This document shows, piece after piece, positions 16,966 through 25,686 of a DNA stretch of 38,955 bases. Origin of the DNA: a virus; IMG/VR virus record IMGVR_UViG_3300030419_004104, positions 1 to 38,955 of that record; one strand, written 5' to 3'. A program made the position numbers and the translations under genes. Within the stretch, counting starts at the first letter, position 1, and each line of letters opens with the position of its first letter. The notes under the pieces were generated by a model that was not told the origin of the DNA, ran no database searches, and saw only the letters and a program-made list of their open reading frames with translations.

Positions 16966-17417
16966 TCAACCGCAGTAGCAGCCAGTGCTTCCGCATCAAC
17001 GCCATCGCCAGCGATCTCAGCATGTCGAGATCCCCATGTCTGACCAGCTTCCCATCGTTCCATCCATCGGGCAACGGCCTCTGGGCCTCTATCGGAAACC
17101 CCCTGGGGAGGTTTGGGCCGAAAGCCAGGAGGATGAAAAGTTCCACCTCCATTAGCAGCGAGCATTTGTTTTGAATCTGCATTCGTTTGTTTAGGTTTGG
17201 CAGGTTTTATAGTTTCTGCTACACCTAACGCCTTACGAATCGCTGCTTTCTGTGAGTCACTGGCTCGTTCAAGCAGATCAACAATACCTGTATGCTGTTG
17301 TTCAGCAGGAGCAGGTGCTGATGCTTCCACTTGAGGTTGAGCAGTGGCCATTTCTACAGCCTTTGCTACGGCTGCATCGGGAGCTGGATTGGGGGATTTT
17401 TTTATAGCTTTTGACAT
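16962..17417 (-). CDS. Low-complexity virion-associated protein (151 aa)
   Basis: The N-terminal half is Ala/Pro/Gln-rich and probably disordered; the middle has a short helix (TGIVDLLERASDSQKAAIRK), and the C-terminus has GPEAVARWMERWEAGQTWGS. No family recognised. It is the first gene after an internal terminator, and overlaps the next gene by 4 bases. Small head-completion or decoration-linked proteins often occupy this interval, but nothing in the sequence proves it. Confidence 0.55.
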   Translation of the reverse strand: MSKAIKKSPNPAPDAAVAKAVEMATAQPQVEASAPAPAEQQHTGIVDLLERASDSQKAAIRKALGVAETIKPAKPKQTNADSKQMLAANGGGTFHPPGFRPKPPQGVSDRGPEAVARWMERWEAGQTWGSRHAEIAGDGVDAEALAATAVE

Positions 17418-17431
17418 AATAACCTCGTAGT

Positions 17432-17464
17432 AAAAACGAGCAGGGGTATTACCCCCTGCTCGTT
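17432..17464 (-). terminator. Internal rho-independent terminator after capsid block
   Basis: On the minus strand a 12-bp stem (AACGAGCAGGGG with CCCCTGCTCGTT, one extra base in the loop) is followed by a T-run interrupted after five bases. It lies between the decoration-like gene and the next structural gene. Partial termination here would make the head genes more abundant than the tail genes, as seen in other phages. Confidence 0.8.
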
Positions 17465-17468
17465 ATGA

Positions 17469-18296
17469 TTAAGCTGGTAAATTGAGATATACTGCTGCCT
17501 GTTGATTGTCAACTACATCACCATAAGCCAATACTCCAACTTGGTATGTTACGTCATCGGCAGTACTTTCAGTTGGAATCTTAGATGGCTGAACTGATCC
17601 AGCGTGATTAACTGAAGGAACAACTGGCCTACCAGCATGAACATCAGTTGCTGTTACACTGTTAGCGTCAAACCTCACGCTTGCTATGCCTGACGTTTGA
17701 ATCCATCCGTAATAACCGGATGTTAATGTACGATGGGATACACCAACTGGCATCGTATCTGAGTTTGCATCAGTAGTGGTAGCACATGGAACTACTGCTC
17801 TAAATGCTGGTGCAATGATCTGCAAATCTGTTTCACCGCTGACAACAGCAGCGTGCAGTGGGTCAAACAATGTAAACTCAACCGCATTGCTGGACTCAAC
17901 TGTATGCGACTTAATCTTGTAGCTATAGTATTCGCCAGTACCGTCTATGGTCATCAGGTAACTACCTGCCAACTCATTTACATCATCTACGCCCGAAAGA
18001 GCAGATGCAGTGATGGTTATTACGGTAGATCCAGCAGCAACAGGACTAATCGTTGCATCGTCAAACTCAGCGATATTTCCAGCACTAAAATCTTGAGCGA
18101 CCAGATGACCAGCCGTTATTGATGCACCAGCTTTGGTGTAGCGAAAAACGCGACCATCAGAAAACTCAAGTTTTTCACCTAAGTCATACTTGGCCGTAGC
18201 CGATTCATCAAATAATCCCTGACCGTGTCTACTACCAACACCTGTTCCACCTACGCGATTGGTAGTGTAATTGTTGTTCTGTGTCGTTTGTGCCAT
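17469..18296 (-). CDS. Capsid-associated (decoration or head fibre) protein (275 aa)
   Basis: Beta-rich with Gly, Thr and Val throughout; N-terminal polar region (TQNNNYTTNRVGGTGVGS) then strand-like segments. It directly follows the major capsid gene and is bracketed by a GC-rich hairpin upstream and a strong terminator downstream, so it is likely made at a high level with the capsid. A small beta-rich protein in that place is usually a decoration or head-stabilising protein. No family confirmed. Confidence 0.6.
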   Translation of the reverse strand: MAQTTQNNNYTTNRVGGTGVGSRHGQGLFDESATAKYDLGEKLEFSDGRVFRYTKAGASITAGHLVAQDFSAGNIAEFDDATISPVAAGSTVITITASALSGVDDVNELAGSYLMTIDGTGEYYSYKIKSHTVESSNAVEFTLFDPLHAAVVSGETDLQIIAPAFRAVVPCATTTDANSDTMPVGVSHRTLTSGYYGWIQTSGIASVRFDANSVTATDVHAGRPVVPSVNHAGSVQPSKIPTESTADDVTYQVGVLAYGDVVDNQQAAVYLNLPA

Positions 18297-18332
18297 TGTA
18301 TTGATTTACCTTTCCCCTATGGGCAGGGTTAA

Positions 18333-18354
18333 GGGGGGCATTGGCTTGCCCCCC
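18333..18354 (-). terminator. GC-rich hairpin after the capsid gene
   Basis: GGGGGGC pairs with GCCCCCC around an 8-base loop in the 65-base gap between capsid and decoration genes. On the minus strand only a mixed TTAACC sequence follows, so it may be an RNA processing or stability element, or a weak terminator, rather than a full stop. Confidence 0.45.
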
Positions 18355-18361
18355 AGGTTAA

Positions 18362-19378
18362 TTAAATGGTTGATGATGTTTGAATGTCGTAGAGTACACC
18401 CTGTCTACGCCTTTGATTTGTCATTAGCTGCAAGCCACTGATGATGTAGGCGATTTTGGCTTGCTGTGATACAGGTTCTTTGAACGGAGTCTTGGCAAAG
18501 TTCAAACCTTCCTGCATCTTCAGCTTGAGGTATTTAGTCTGCAGCATGTAGAGGTTATGATTATCTGCAGTACCTGGGCAATCGCGGTCAACAATCATTT
18601 CAGCACCACGGAATGTGGCGTTGTTTGCACCATCACCCAACGCCTGATTCGTGTTGGAAGAAAAGCGATAATAACCCGTTCCTTCGAATATGGACGAATA
18701 GTCCCCATATACAGAATAGCTGGTCACCAATAAATTTGGTGTATCATTACTTTCACTCACTTTGTTCCAAAGATCGCGCATAGCCAACACACCGTAATAC
18801 AGATCACCTGTCTTGGCATTGAAATTATTAGTGCTTCCAACGTCATCATAATCAACGCGCTTGTTGTCCCACCAGGTATTGGTTCCACTGTTTACTGAGT
18901 GTACCGTTCCACCTGCTGTTTCACTACAGATGTCCTGTAACCCAACAATGCTTTTACCGGATTGAGCACTCAGCAATGCAGCGTTGATCGTAGACATCGA
19001 TCCGGTCATCGCCTGTTCGGTTTTTGCGGTCAATAATTTTACCGCTTTATCTGATGAACGGTTTTCCATTTCCTCTGTCATAGAGATGACAATAGGCGTT
19101 GCGTTGTACCGAAAATACTCAAAGCAAGATGTGATTCCGTCCATTGAATTGCTAGACAGACTATCATACCCATCAAACCATTCAGAATCCGCGAGTTCAT
19201 ACATCAAATCTTCTTGAATCTGCTTCCCACCGGAATAAGTCTCTAAAACTCCTGCTTTTCTAAACGCTGCAATAGTAGGGTAACTATCTGAAATATTGTC
19301 AGTAAGACGTTTCTTTTTGGCCCTTGCTGTTAAGGACCAAAGTGCATCGTACTGTTCACTTGTTGTAATAGCTGGCAC
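18362..19378 (-). CDS. Major capsid protein (338 aa)
   Basis: Size, position after the scaffold and the general pattern (N-terminal helix KKKRLTDNIS, a beta hairpin with GGKQIQEDLMYE, and a long central helix EEMENRSSDKAVKLLTAKTEQA) fit an HK97-fold capsid protein of the type found in many marine podo- and siphoviruses. It starts at GTG at 19378, supported by GGAGAA eight bases upstream. It would form the T=7-type shell with the scaffold encoded just before it. Family call by pattern, not by search. Confidence 0.8.
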   Translation of the reverse strand: MPAITTSEQYDALWSLTARAKKKRLTDNISDSYPTIAAFRKAGVLETYSGGKQIQEDLMYELADSEWFDGYDSLSSNSMDGITSCFEYFRYNATPIVISMTEEMENRSSDKAVKLLTAKTEQAMTGSMSTINAALLSAQSGKSIVGLQDICSETAGGTVHSVNSGTNTWWDNKRVDYDDVGSTNNFNAKTGDLYYGVLAMRDLWNKVSESNDTPNLLVTSYSVYGDYSSIFEGTGYYRFSSNTNQALGDGANNATFRGAEMIVDRDCPGTADNHNLYMLQTKYLKLKMQEGLNFAKTPFKEPVSQQAKIAYIISGLQLMTNQRRRQGVLYDIQTSSTI

Positions 19379-19395
19379 TGTTTAATTCTCCATTG

Positions 19396-20274
19396 TTATT
19401 CAAAACCGAGGTTGCGTGCTTCCGCAATAAGTTCTGCATCTGATATAGCTGCACCTTCACCGCTCACAACGACACTTGATCCGCTACTTGCAGCACGCTT
19501 GGAGGTCTTTCGTGTATTCGAATCGGCTTCACGCAATGCAGCTGCCTGATTAGCTTTTTCGCCTGAGAGCAATTCAAACGCTTCGGTTATGGTGTAATTT
19601 GTATTCGTCTCAGGATTGGTTGAGTTTATCAAACCTTTAATACCGGATGCGTGTGCATCTAATCGATCTCCATATTTCTCACGCGCTTGCGCTAACTGAT
19701 CCGCAGCTTCCCGTACACGGCTCTGGTTTTGTTGGTTTACAAGATTGGTATATCCCTGCTCCAACTGATCCAGTTTAGCTAATCGATCTTCAATGCCCTG
19801 CGACTCCGTTTTAAAGATTTGCCGTACTACATCAATGGCAGCTCCCTCGTCCGGTCCCAGGCGTTGGCGAAGATCCGCATACGGATCGTTCTGCTGTTGA
19901 TTGTTCTGCTGCTGGTTCTGGTTGACTTGCGTTTGCAGATTATTAACCATCTGCTGTTGCTGTTGCATCTGCGTTTCAAACTGCCTACGCTGATCGGCCA
20001 GATCCTGCGTCTTGCGCGTGTAATCTGCTTGCTGACTTTTCGCTGCATCAATCACGCTGTGATACTGTTCGGGTACTGCAGACTTATCCTGCGTAGCCCA
20101 ATTAGTTACACTGCTTGCATCGAACGAATTTGAATTGTCCGAGCTGGTATTCTCAGCACTGCTGCTGGTGTCCTGCGTTAGGTCGCTTCCAAAAGAAACT
20201 GGCTCATCTACAGGGGCAGCTGCAGGGGTCGAATCCTGGGCTACGGTTTCCGCTTGTTCGGTTACTTCAGACAT
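19396..20274 (-). CDS. Capsid scaffold protein (292 aa)
   Basis: Acidic, low-complexity N-terminus rich in Ser, Asp and Thr; a long Gln/Asn-rich coiled coil at residues 80-130 (QRRQFETQMQQQQQMVNN); then a helical C-terminus ending in a small basic region and SDAELIAEARNLGFE. The acidic start, central coiled coil and helical capsid-binding end directly before the capsid gene are typical of phage scaffolds. No protease motif is visible, so removal from the prohead is probably without an own maturation protease. Confidence 0.8.
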   Translation of the reverse strand: MSEVTEQAETVAQDSTPAAAPVDEPVSFGSDLTQDTSSSAENTSSDNSNSFDASSVTNWATQDKSAVPEQYHSVIDAAKSQQADYTRKTQDLADQRRQFETQMQQQQQMVNNLQTQVNQNQQQNNQQQNDPYADLRQRLGPDEGAAIDVVRQIFKTESQGIEDRLAKLDQLEQGYTNLVNQQNQSRVREAADQLAQAREKYGDRLDAHASGIKGLINSTNPETNTNYTITEAFELLSGEKANQAAALREADSNTRKTSKRAASSGSSVVVSGEGAAISDAELIAEARNLGFE

Positions 20275-20284
20275 CTCTTACCTC

Positions 20285-20647
20285 TCATTGTTGTGCGTTG
20301 CTGGGTTCATCGGCCCAGTCGCTTTGTACATTGGGAGTTTTCTTAGGGGGGTCTATACGAAACTCGCGTGATCCTTTAACAGGGTCGTTCGCTTCGGTGA
20401 TATTATATTTTTTCATTATTTCCTGTTTATGAGAATAGCTGTGGATGTATTCACCTACGGCTGGTTCCCATTTGCCGTACAAACTGGAATGGTCCAGGTG
20501 TATCTGGTTGCGTCCTTTTTGTGAAAAGTCCTGCTCCATCTTTCCACCGCATGTACACGCACGGGTCTTAGGCAGCTTGGACGTTTGATAAAACACATCC
20601 TTCTCTTCCCGTTCACACTTTTTACAAAACCAATCGTATATCGGCAT
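20285..20647 (-). CDS. FmdB-type zinc ribbon protein (120 aa)
   Basis: Begins MPIYDWFCKKCEREEKDVF and has a second cysteine pair in ACTCGG at residues 31-36, making a CxxC...CxC treble-clef or zinc ribbon like that of the FmdB family. The remaining 80 residues are polar with no known domain. It lies between the scaffold and a tiny basic gene in the head block. Zinc ribbon genes of this sort recur in phage head operons; the role (regulator or minor structural protein) is not known. Confidence 0.7.
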   Translation of the reverse strand: MPIYDWFCKKCEREEKDVFYQTSKLPKTRACTCGGKMEQDFSQKGRNQIHLDHSSLYGKWEPAVGEYIHSYSHKQEIMKKYNITEANDPVKGSREFRIDPPKKTPNVQSDWADEPSNAQQ

Positions 20648-20655
20648 TTACTTTC

Positions 20656-20835
20656 CTAACACTTATGTGTCTGTCCTTGAATACCTGCGGTCTTACCCAT
20701 CTGTCCTGCGTTGCCGTAGGTATACGATGTCTGCTTGCCCATCTTTACGGGCTTACCTGTTCGCTTAGAGGCTGCTCTAGCTTGAGCCATCCCCTTCTTG
20801 TCGTATCCGTAATGTTTGTTTCCCACGCGAGGCAT
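20656..20835 (-). CDS. Small basic protein between portal and scaffold (59 aa)
   Basis: Start chosen at ATG 20835, one base after the portal stop codon; a longer frame to 20886 would overlap the portal by 50 bases. The product is basic and Gly/Tyr-rich (MPRVGNKHYGYDKKGMAQAR and TSYTYGNAGQMGKTAG). Similar tiny basic proteins are often found beside the portal in marine podoviruses, but no function is established. Confidence 0.6.
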   Translation of the reverse strand: MPRVGNKHYGYDKKGMAQARAASKRTGKPVKMGKQTSYTYGNAGQMGKTAGIQGQTHKC

Positions 20836-20836
20836 A

Positions 20837-22915
20837 TCAGTTTTGCTCCGTGTTAATGTTAGCTGCTTGACCCACGCGCTGGGCATTGGAACGCACTACA
20901 CTCTGTATGGCATTAGCTTGTGCCTGTACGTTACTGGCATCGCGTGCGCTGGGTATGGTTTTTTCTGATTCCTGCGGTTGCGGTGCGCGACCCTGTGCTT
21001 GTCCCTGCAAAAACTGCTGGTGCTGCTGCAGGTGTCGCTGCATCAGCTGCTGAAAGACCTGCACGGCTTGCGGATTCACTTGCATAGCCTGTTGCAGATA
21101 CTGAGTGACTGTTGGATCTTGCTGTGCCTGTTGATGTGTTTGTAGATGTACCTGGTGATCTTGTTCGGGCAGTACGCCTGGATCTTGTTGACGCGCTGCA
21201 ATAAACTGGTTCTCCAGCTGCGCTGCGCGAACAGCTTCCTGATCGGCTGAACCCTTGATAAACTTATCCATGTCAGGCACTCTAAAGGCACGCATGACAA
21301 GTTTAATTACCTCGGTGCGATTCACTTCGGGCATTTGAAATAAGTAGTTGGCCAACGCTAACGTATCTTCGCGTTCAAGCTGTTCAAAGAGCGGACGCAT
21401 TGATTGCGTTTCCACTTCAACCTTAAAGCGCACCTTAAACAGGTCAGAGGTAACAGCTTCATATACCGGATCGTTTTCTCCTTCCGATACGTTGACAATA
21501 AAGTCTGATGGCGTGTAACGCGGATCGGCCATAATCCTAAACGTGTTAGCAACTATCGCCTCATACGCCTTACCTACTTCGGCACTCAACCATTCGCGGT
21601 TCTGTGTTCCAAACGAAGCAATCAACGAGGCTTCCGTTGCCGTTCTTCGCGGTCCTCCTCCCATCGCCATTTGCGATACCTGAAGCACCTGCTCTTCATA
21701 CTGGCGCATATCTGATTCGATGCCCAGCTGATCGGGTGGAGGCGATCCCATCTGCATCTCTCTGAACCCGTTGTTGACATCGTTGCACCAGATAATGGAG
21801 CCATCGCGTGCGCGAGTAATCTGATCGGCAATGTTGGCATTCTCTTCGCGCTCTGAGCGTTGACCTAGTATGATACGCGGATACCGCTTTAACAGATCGA
21901 CCCTTCTCGACACACTTTCTACGATGGCTTTTTGTTCATCCTCTACATAACTCATCATAGGCAGTCCATAGAGGCTTTCTTCAGACAGATCAAACTTCAA
22001 GGCATGATACGGAAACCCGTTTTGCGTAAGGTATGATCCTGTGGGCGTAAACTCACCGGTCATCATCATCTCACCGGTAAACGGATCGGGCTGCATCACA
22101 GGTTCCTGTTCTAAGAACGGATGCGCAATGTCTTCGATGGGCTGCTCTACGCCATCAGCAAAAACGATACGCCTACGGTTCACGCGGTCATGTATTTCAT
22201 ACAGCAGCGCAAACTCGCCCAACTCTTTGGCTTGCGTTGTTGCATTTTCTTCATCGGTATCCGTGTAGTTGGACTCCTGTATCTCATACAGCGTGTCCTG
22301 CTCATCTTCACGGTTGGTAATAGCCTGTATTTGTCTCCTGTTAACAAAGCGTTCTGAGTTACGAGCCAGATCGACAGGCACCAACATTTTTTCAATGATA
22401 TATCGTGCATTGCCCAGGTTATGTGGAGGACAAAGCGGATCGACCATGATGTTGAACGGTGAAACCCTTCTCACTGCAACCATATCGTCCTGCAGTGAGT
22501 TATTAACCACATACGGTGCAACCAGGTCATCGCCTGGCGCATTATAGTCAAACTTCAGCCAGCCCAACGAACAGTAGAGCGCATCAAAGATGGCCTGATG
22601 CATCTCTTCCTTTACATTCATCACATCCAGGGCTGCATTGGCTACGCGCTCTAATATCTCAGCCTGATATTCACGGCTGGGATTATCTACGCGCAAAAAA
22701 ACAGTTGGATAATTAAACGCAATCGACGATATGATCTGTCTGGTTAACGGATAAAAACGGCTGATACGAACCACCTGGTCCTTGTCCAGTCCAGCGACCT
22801 CAAACTCGTTTTTATACATTGCCAGCAGCTTGTGCCATGTCTTGTGCTTTGGACGCATAAAGGTGATGCCGTTATCAATACTCTTACGCCAGTAGCTTAT
22901 CTGTTCCTGTTTCAA
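20837..22915 (-). CDS. Portal protein, P22 type (692 aa)
   Basis: Dodecameric ring through which DNA is packaged. The size (P22 portal is 725 aa), the helical N-terminal region (WRKSIDNGITFMRPKHKTW), the internal MSYVEDEQKAIVESVSRRVDLL helix and the Gln-rich C-terminal barrel or tail (residues 590-660) fit P22-type portals. Starts at TTG 22915, with GGGAGAT upstream and a 4-base TTGA overlap with the TerL stop. The C-terminal Gln-rich part may form an extended barrel contacting packaged DNA. Confidence 0.85.
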   Translation of the reverse strand: MKQEQISYWRKSIDNGITFMRPKHKTWHKLLAMYKNEFEVAGLDKDQVVRISRFYPLTRQIISSIAFNYPTVFLRVDNPSREYQAEILERVANAALDVMNVKEEMHQAIFDALYCSLGWLKFDYNAPGDDLVAPYVVNNSLQDDMVAVRRVSPFNIMVDPLCPPHNLGNARYIIEKMLVPVDLARNSERFVNRRQIQAITNREDEQDTLYEIQESNYTDTDEENATTQAKELGEFALLYEIHDRVNRRRIVFADGVEQPIEDIAHPFLEQEPVMQPDPFTGEMMMTGEFTPTGSYLTQNGFPYHALKFDLSEESLYGLPMMSYVEDEQKAIVESVSRRVDLLKRYPRIILGQRSEREENANIADQITRARDGSIIWCNDVNNGFREMQMGSPPPDQLGIESDMRQYEEQVLQVSQMAMGGGPRRTATEASLIASFGTQNREWLSAEVGKAYEAIVANTFRIMADPRYTPSDFIVNVSEGENDPVYEAVTSDLFKVRFKVEVETQSMRPLFEQLEREDTLALANYLFQMPEVNRTEVIKLVMRAFRVPDMDKFIKGSADQEAVRAAQLENQFIAARQQDPGVLPEQDHQVHLQTHQQAQQDPTVTQYLQQAMQVNPQAVQVFQQLMQRHLQQHQQFLQGQAQGRAPQPQESEKTIPSARDASNVQAQANAIQSVVRSNAQRVGQAANINTEQN

Positions 22916-24351
22916 CTGTATCTCCCATACTCCACTGACTGGTTATCCAGTATAGAGTCGATGACGTTTTGTCCAAGATTCGGATCGCGGTTTACAGGCT
23001 CCGCTAACGGAGCAGGTCGATATTGATGGATCAGTGCGTAGCGTATCATGTCCGCTAAGTGGTCCTCTGCATGTGTATCCAAATCTTCGGGGTTGCGTTT
23101 GCAGCGAGGTAGAGCAGGAACGGTTCGCAGCGTATTGTCGTTCCACTGGTCAAACACGTAAAACTTTTTGTTGGCCAACGCATCGTTTAAGATGCGCCAT
23201 CCGGTGATACGGTCATTATTAGCACGCTGCAGGTATAGGTGATGGTCTTGAAAAACATCTGCTGGACTTGTTTGTATGACTTCAGTCAAACGCCTTTTAG
23301 TAAACATGGAAGGATCGGCATAGATAGCTGTAGGTCTGCGCCCATCAGTAAACGGACAACTTTCGATCATCTGATTGATGTCCTGCGCATAAGTGGAGGC
23401 TGTAGCTCCGCGCCTGTAAAACTCCATGATCTGGTAGATGTTTTTTTCGTGATCCTGCGTAAAGAGGCCAAAAGCAGTATAGCTGGACTCACCATAATCC
23501 AATCCAGCCCATAGCGACCAGTGCGAAGGGATCTTAAACGAAGGAACTACGATCTCATCTTCTTTCCAGCGCGAAAAGTACTGTCCAACAAAGCTGTCCC
23601 AATCACCTTGCAGCCACGCCTTTACCAGCAGGTCGTCACCAACGCCCTTGAGTCGATCAATGTATCCAGGGTCGCGTTTTAACAGAATCTTATTGTCTGT
23701 AACCAGCGATTTTATAAACATACGTGTGGAGTTGTCTTTAGGATCGGTATACACCGTACCTTCGGGGGCATTATCGATGAAATACGCTTTGATTTCCTGA
23801 TGCCCTACTCCACCTGGGTTGCCTGTGCATCGTATCCGCTTGTTTGGCACTTCGGCAGCACCGGATCGCAAGGTCGCTTTCAGCTTATGGTACGCATTTA
23901 AGTTTTCCCACTGCTGTACCTCGTCAAAACCGATCCAGGTATACTGGTGACCCTGATAACTATCAGCGGAGGCTTCATTTTCAAGGTGACGCAACGACAG
24001 TTCGGCACCGTTCGGAAAAAACCACTTACGTTGACCCACCTTGTACTCGCAGCCAGGGAACGCTTTGTAAAAGATGCGCCTGGATTCGTTTAATATCTCG
24101 TCCAGTTCGGGGTAGGTGCGTCTGAAGATGATACCGCGCCAGTTTTTGCCGTGCTCTTTTACTCCTTGAGCAAAGTCCAGCAAAATCCAGAAACTTTTTC
24201 CACCTCCACGCGCTCCACCCCACAGCATTTCATCCACAAACGTAGCGCGCAACGCTTTTTCCTGGGGTCCAGGCTGCGGTTTAGGCAGTTCAGCCTTTTC
24301 GGTTTGAAAGGCGATGTCTGGATCAGCTGCTTGCAGTTCCGTTTTCAACAA
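22912..24351 (-). CDS. terL: Terminase large subunit (479 aa)
   Basis: ATP-driven packaging motor and headful or site-specific nuclease. Walker A is GGARGGGKS at residues 45-53; Walker B is IGFDEV with Asp143 and Glu144; an arginine-rich FRRTYPEL segment lies at 76-83. The RNase H-like nuclease part starts with Asp285 in GLDYGESSY, followed by Asp346 in IYADPS and acidic residues in HAEDHLADM near 430. The start is a TTG at 24351 (or the next codon, TTG 24348, better spaced) behind a strong GGAGG. It overlaps TerS by 29 bases. Confidence 0.93.
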   Translation of the reverse strand: MLKTELQAADPDIAFQTEKAELPKPQPGPQEKALRATFVDEMLWGGARGGGKSFWILLDFAQGVKEHGKNWRGIIFRRTYPELDEILNESRRIFYKAFPGCEYKVGQRKWFFPNGAELSLRHLENEASADSYQGHQYTWIGFDEVQQWENLNAYHKLKATLRSGAAEVPNKRIRCTGNPGGVGHQEIKAYFIDNAPEGTVYTDPKDNSTRMFIKSLVTDNKILLKRDPGYIDRLKGVGDDLLVKAWLQGDWDSFVGQYFSRWKEDEIVVPSFKIPSHWSLWAGLDYGESSYTAFGLFTQDHEKNIYQIMEFYRRGATASTYAQDINQMIESCPFTDGRRPTAIYADPSMFTKRRLTEVIQTSPADVFQDHHLYLQRANNDRITGWRILNDALANKKFYVFDQWNDNTLRTVPALPRCKRNPEDLDTHAEDHLADMIRYALIHQYRPAPLAEPVNRDPNLGQNVIDSILDNQSVEYGRYS

Positions 24352-24847
24352 CGTCCTCCGCAGTAAAGTCCGCTTCTATCGAATTAGCTTCTTGCAACTG
24401 CATCATCTCTTCCATTTGCGTGTTTTGTGCTACCCACTCCTCATACGAAGAGGCTTGCGGAGGTGCGTTAATGCCCTGATCCGCATCAGCCCGTTCCAGC
24501 ATATGTTTATGCACATGCGTTTCCCGTAGATCGCCCATCTCGCGTGCAATCGTTTCCAGCACCTTAATTTTCAACGAAATACGCTGGTCCGGTATCTTAC
24601 CATAGAGTCGCTGCAGTTCTTTTACGCGCTCCTTGCGGTCTGCCAGCTGCACATCATCAAAATTCTTCCGGTAAATATCCAGCTGACGCTTATACTCCTT
24701 ACAGAAATCCTTGTCCGTACGCCATAATGCAACAGTTTGAGGCGCAACGCCTAAATGGTTTGCCACATTATTCGTAGTCTTAGCTGGCACCCACCGGTCC
24801 AGTATCATCAACTGAATAGCCTGTTTATGATTCGTATTCAGCTTCAT
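24323..24847 (-). CDS. terS: Terminase small subunit (174 aa)
   Basis: Residues 1-60 form a helix-turn-helix (QAIQLMILDRWVPAKTTNNV then GVAPQTVALWRTDKDF) as in DNA-recognising small terminases, followed by a helical oligomerisation region (KNFDDVQLADRKERVKELQ) and a polar C-terminal tail. It recognises the packaging site and regulates TerL. The ATG at 24847 shares ATGA with the upstream gene's stop; a longer in-frame start at 24856 has no better support. Directly upstream of TerL, as expected. Confidence 0.85.
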   Translation of the reverse strand: MKLNTNHKQAIQLMILDRWVPAKTTNNVANHLGVAPQTVALWRTDKDFCKEYKRQLDIYRKNFDDVQLADRKERVKELQRLYGKIPDQRISLKIKVLETIAREMGDLRETHVHKHMLERADADQGINAPPQASSYEEWVAQNTQMEEMMQLQEANSIEADFTAEDVVENGTASS

Positions 24848-25686
24848 ACCCCACACATCCCTTCACATTCCTGCTCAAACATATCTATCTGATTTTCATC
24901 GTAATCTTGTAAAACGGCTTGCGCTAATGGTTGAAAATGACGAGATAAATACAGTTTACCTGTAATTCCAGGCATCGATCCCTGACGCAAACGAGTGTCA
25001 AAGTCAACAGCATCTGACCACTGGTCTGGTTTATTCTTTTTCATATCAACCCAAAACTTATTGGAATGATATGGACATCCGATGCAAGCACTTTTTGTTG
25101 TTGATTCAAATCCGTTATCGCGCAAATAACCAACGCAATCGTTTCTGCTTAATCTTCTTTCTACAAGCGGATAATAGTTTTCAATCCATTTATCGCGGCT
25201 ATCTTTCATCCGAGATGCTTCGTCAACAGAAATACCTATCCAGTTTCTTACTGTTTTTTTAACGCGCTGGCGCGGTTTGTAACCCAACAATTCCCGTATT
25301 TTTTTCTTTACTGGCAGTATTTTGTAATTTTGTGTGCACTGTCTCCATATCATCCCACCCTTATCAGGAGCCATTGTTGGTCTTATGTTGTCATCTTTTA
25401 CAAAAAATGGAGGATTTGACACGCTTCGTTTTTTTCCTGCAATTACATCAAGTGTGTCCTGGCGCAAATTTCCATGCGTAACGGTGTAAATAGGTATCTT
25501 ATCCGCGCCAAGCTGTTGCAGTTTTTCTACGTGCTCATAAACTTCCTTTGGTTCCCACTGCGTATCTGCAAAAATTGCTGCGGATGGAGTTGTTTCAAGC
25601 TCGCCGTTTAACGCCATGAGATAAAGCGCAGTGCTTTGTATCCCAGCACCTAAACTCAAAATCTCTAAGTCGTAAAGAGTGCTCAC
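24844..25686 (-). CDS. PP-loop ATPase, PAPS reductase-like (280 aa)
   Basis: The N-terminus has a modified PP-loop, LSLGAGIQSTALYLMAL, then FADTQWEPKEVYEHVEKL, as in the PAPS reductase / adenine nucleotide alpha hydrolase superfamily. A cysteine-rich element with CIGCPYHSNKFW lies near residue 195, with a further Cys in WRQCTQNYK, which could bind metal or a cluster. Members activate substrates by adenylation or reduce sulfate donors; in phages this group is often of unknown substrate, with DNA or tRNA modification as possibilities. Start GTG 25686 overlaps the endolysin stop (GTGA) and has AGGTGG upstream. Confidence 0.75.
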   Translation of the reverse strand: MSTLYDLEILSLGAGIQSTALYLMALNGELETTPSAAIFADTQWEPKEVYEHVEKLQQLGADKIPIYTVTHGNLRQDTLDVIAGKKRSVSNPPFFVKDDNIRPTMAPDKGGMIWRQCTQNYKILPVKKKIRELLGYKPRQRVKKTVRNWIGISVDEASRMKDSRDKWIENYYPLVERRLSRNDCVGYLRDNGFESTTKSACIGCPYHSNKFWVDMKKNKPDQWSDAVDFDTRLRQGSMPGITGKLYLSRHFQPLAQAVLQDYDENQIDMFEQECEGMCGV

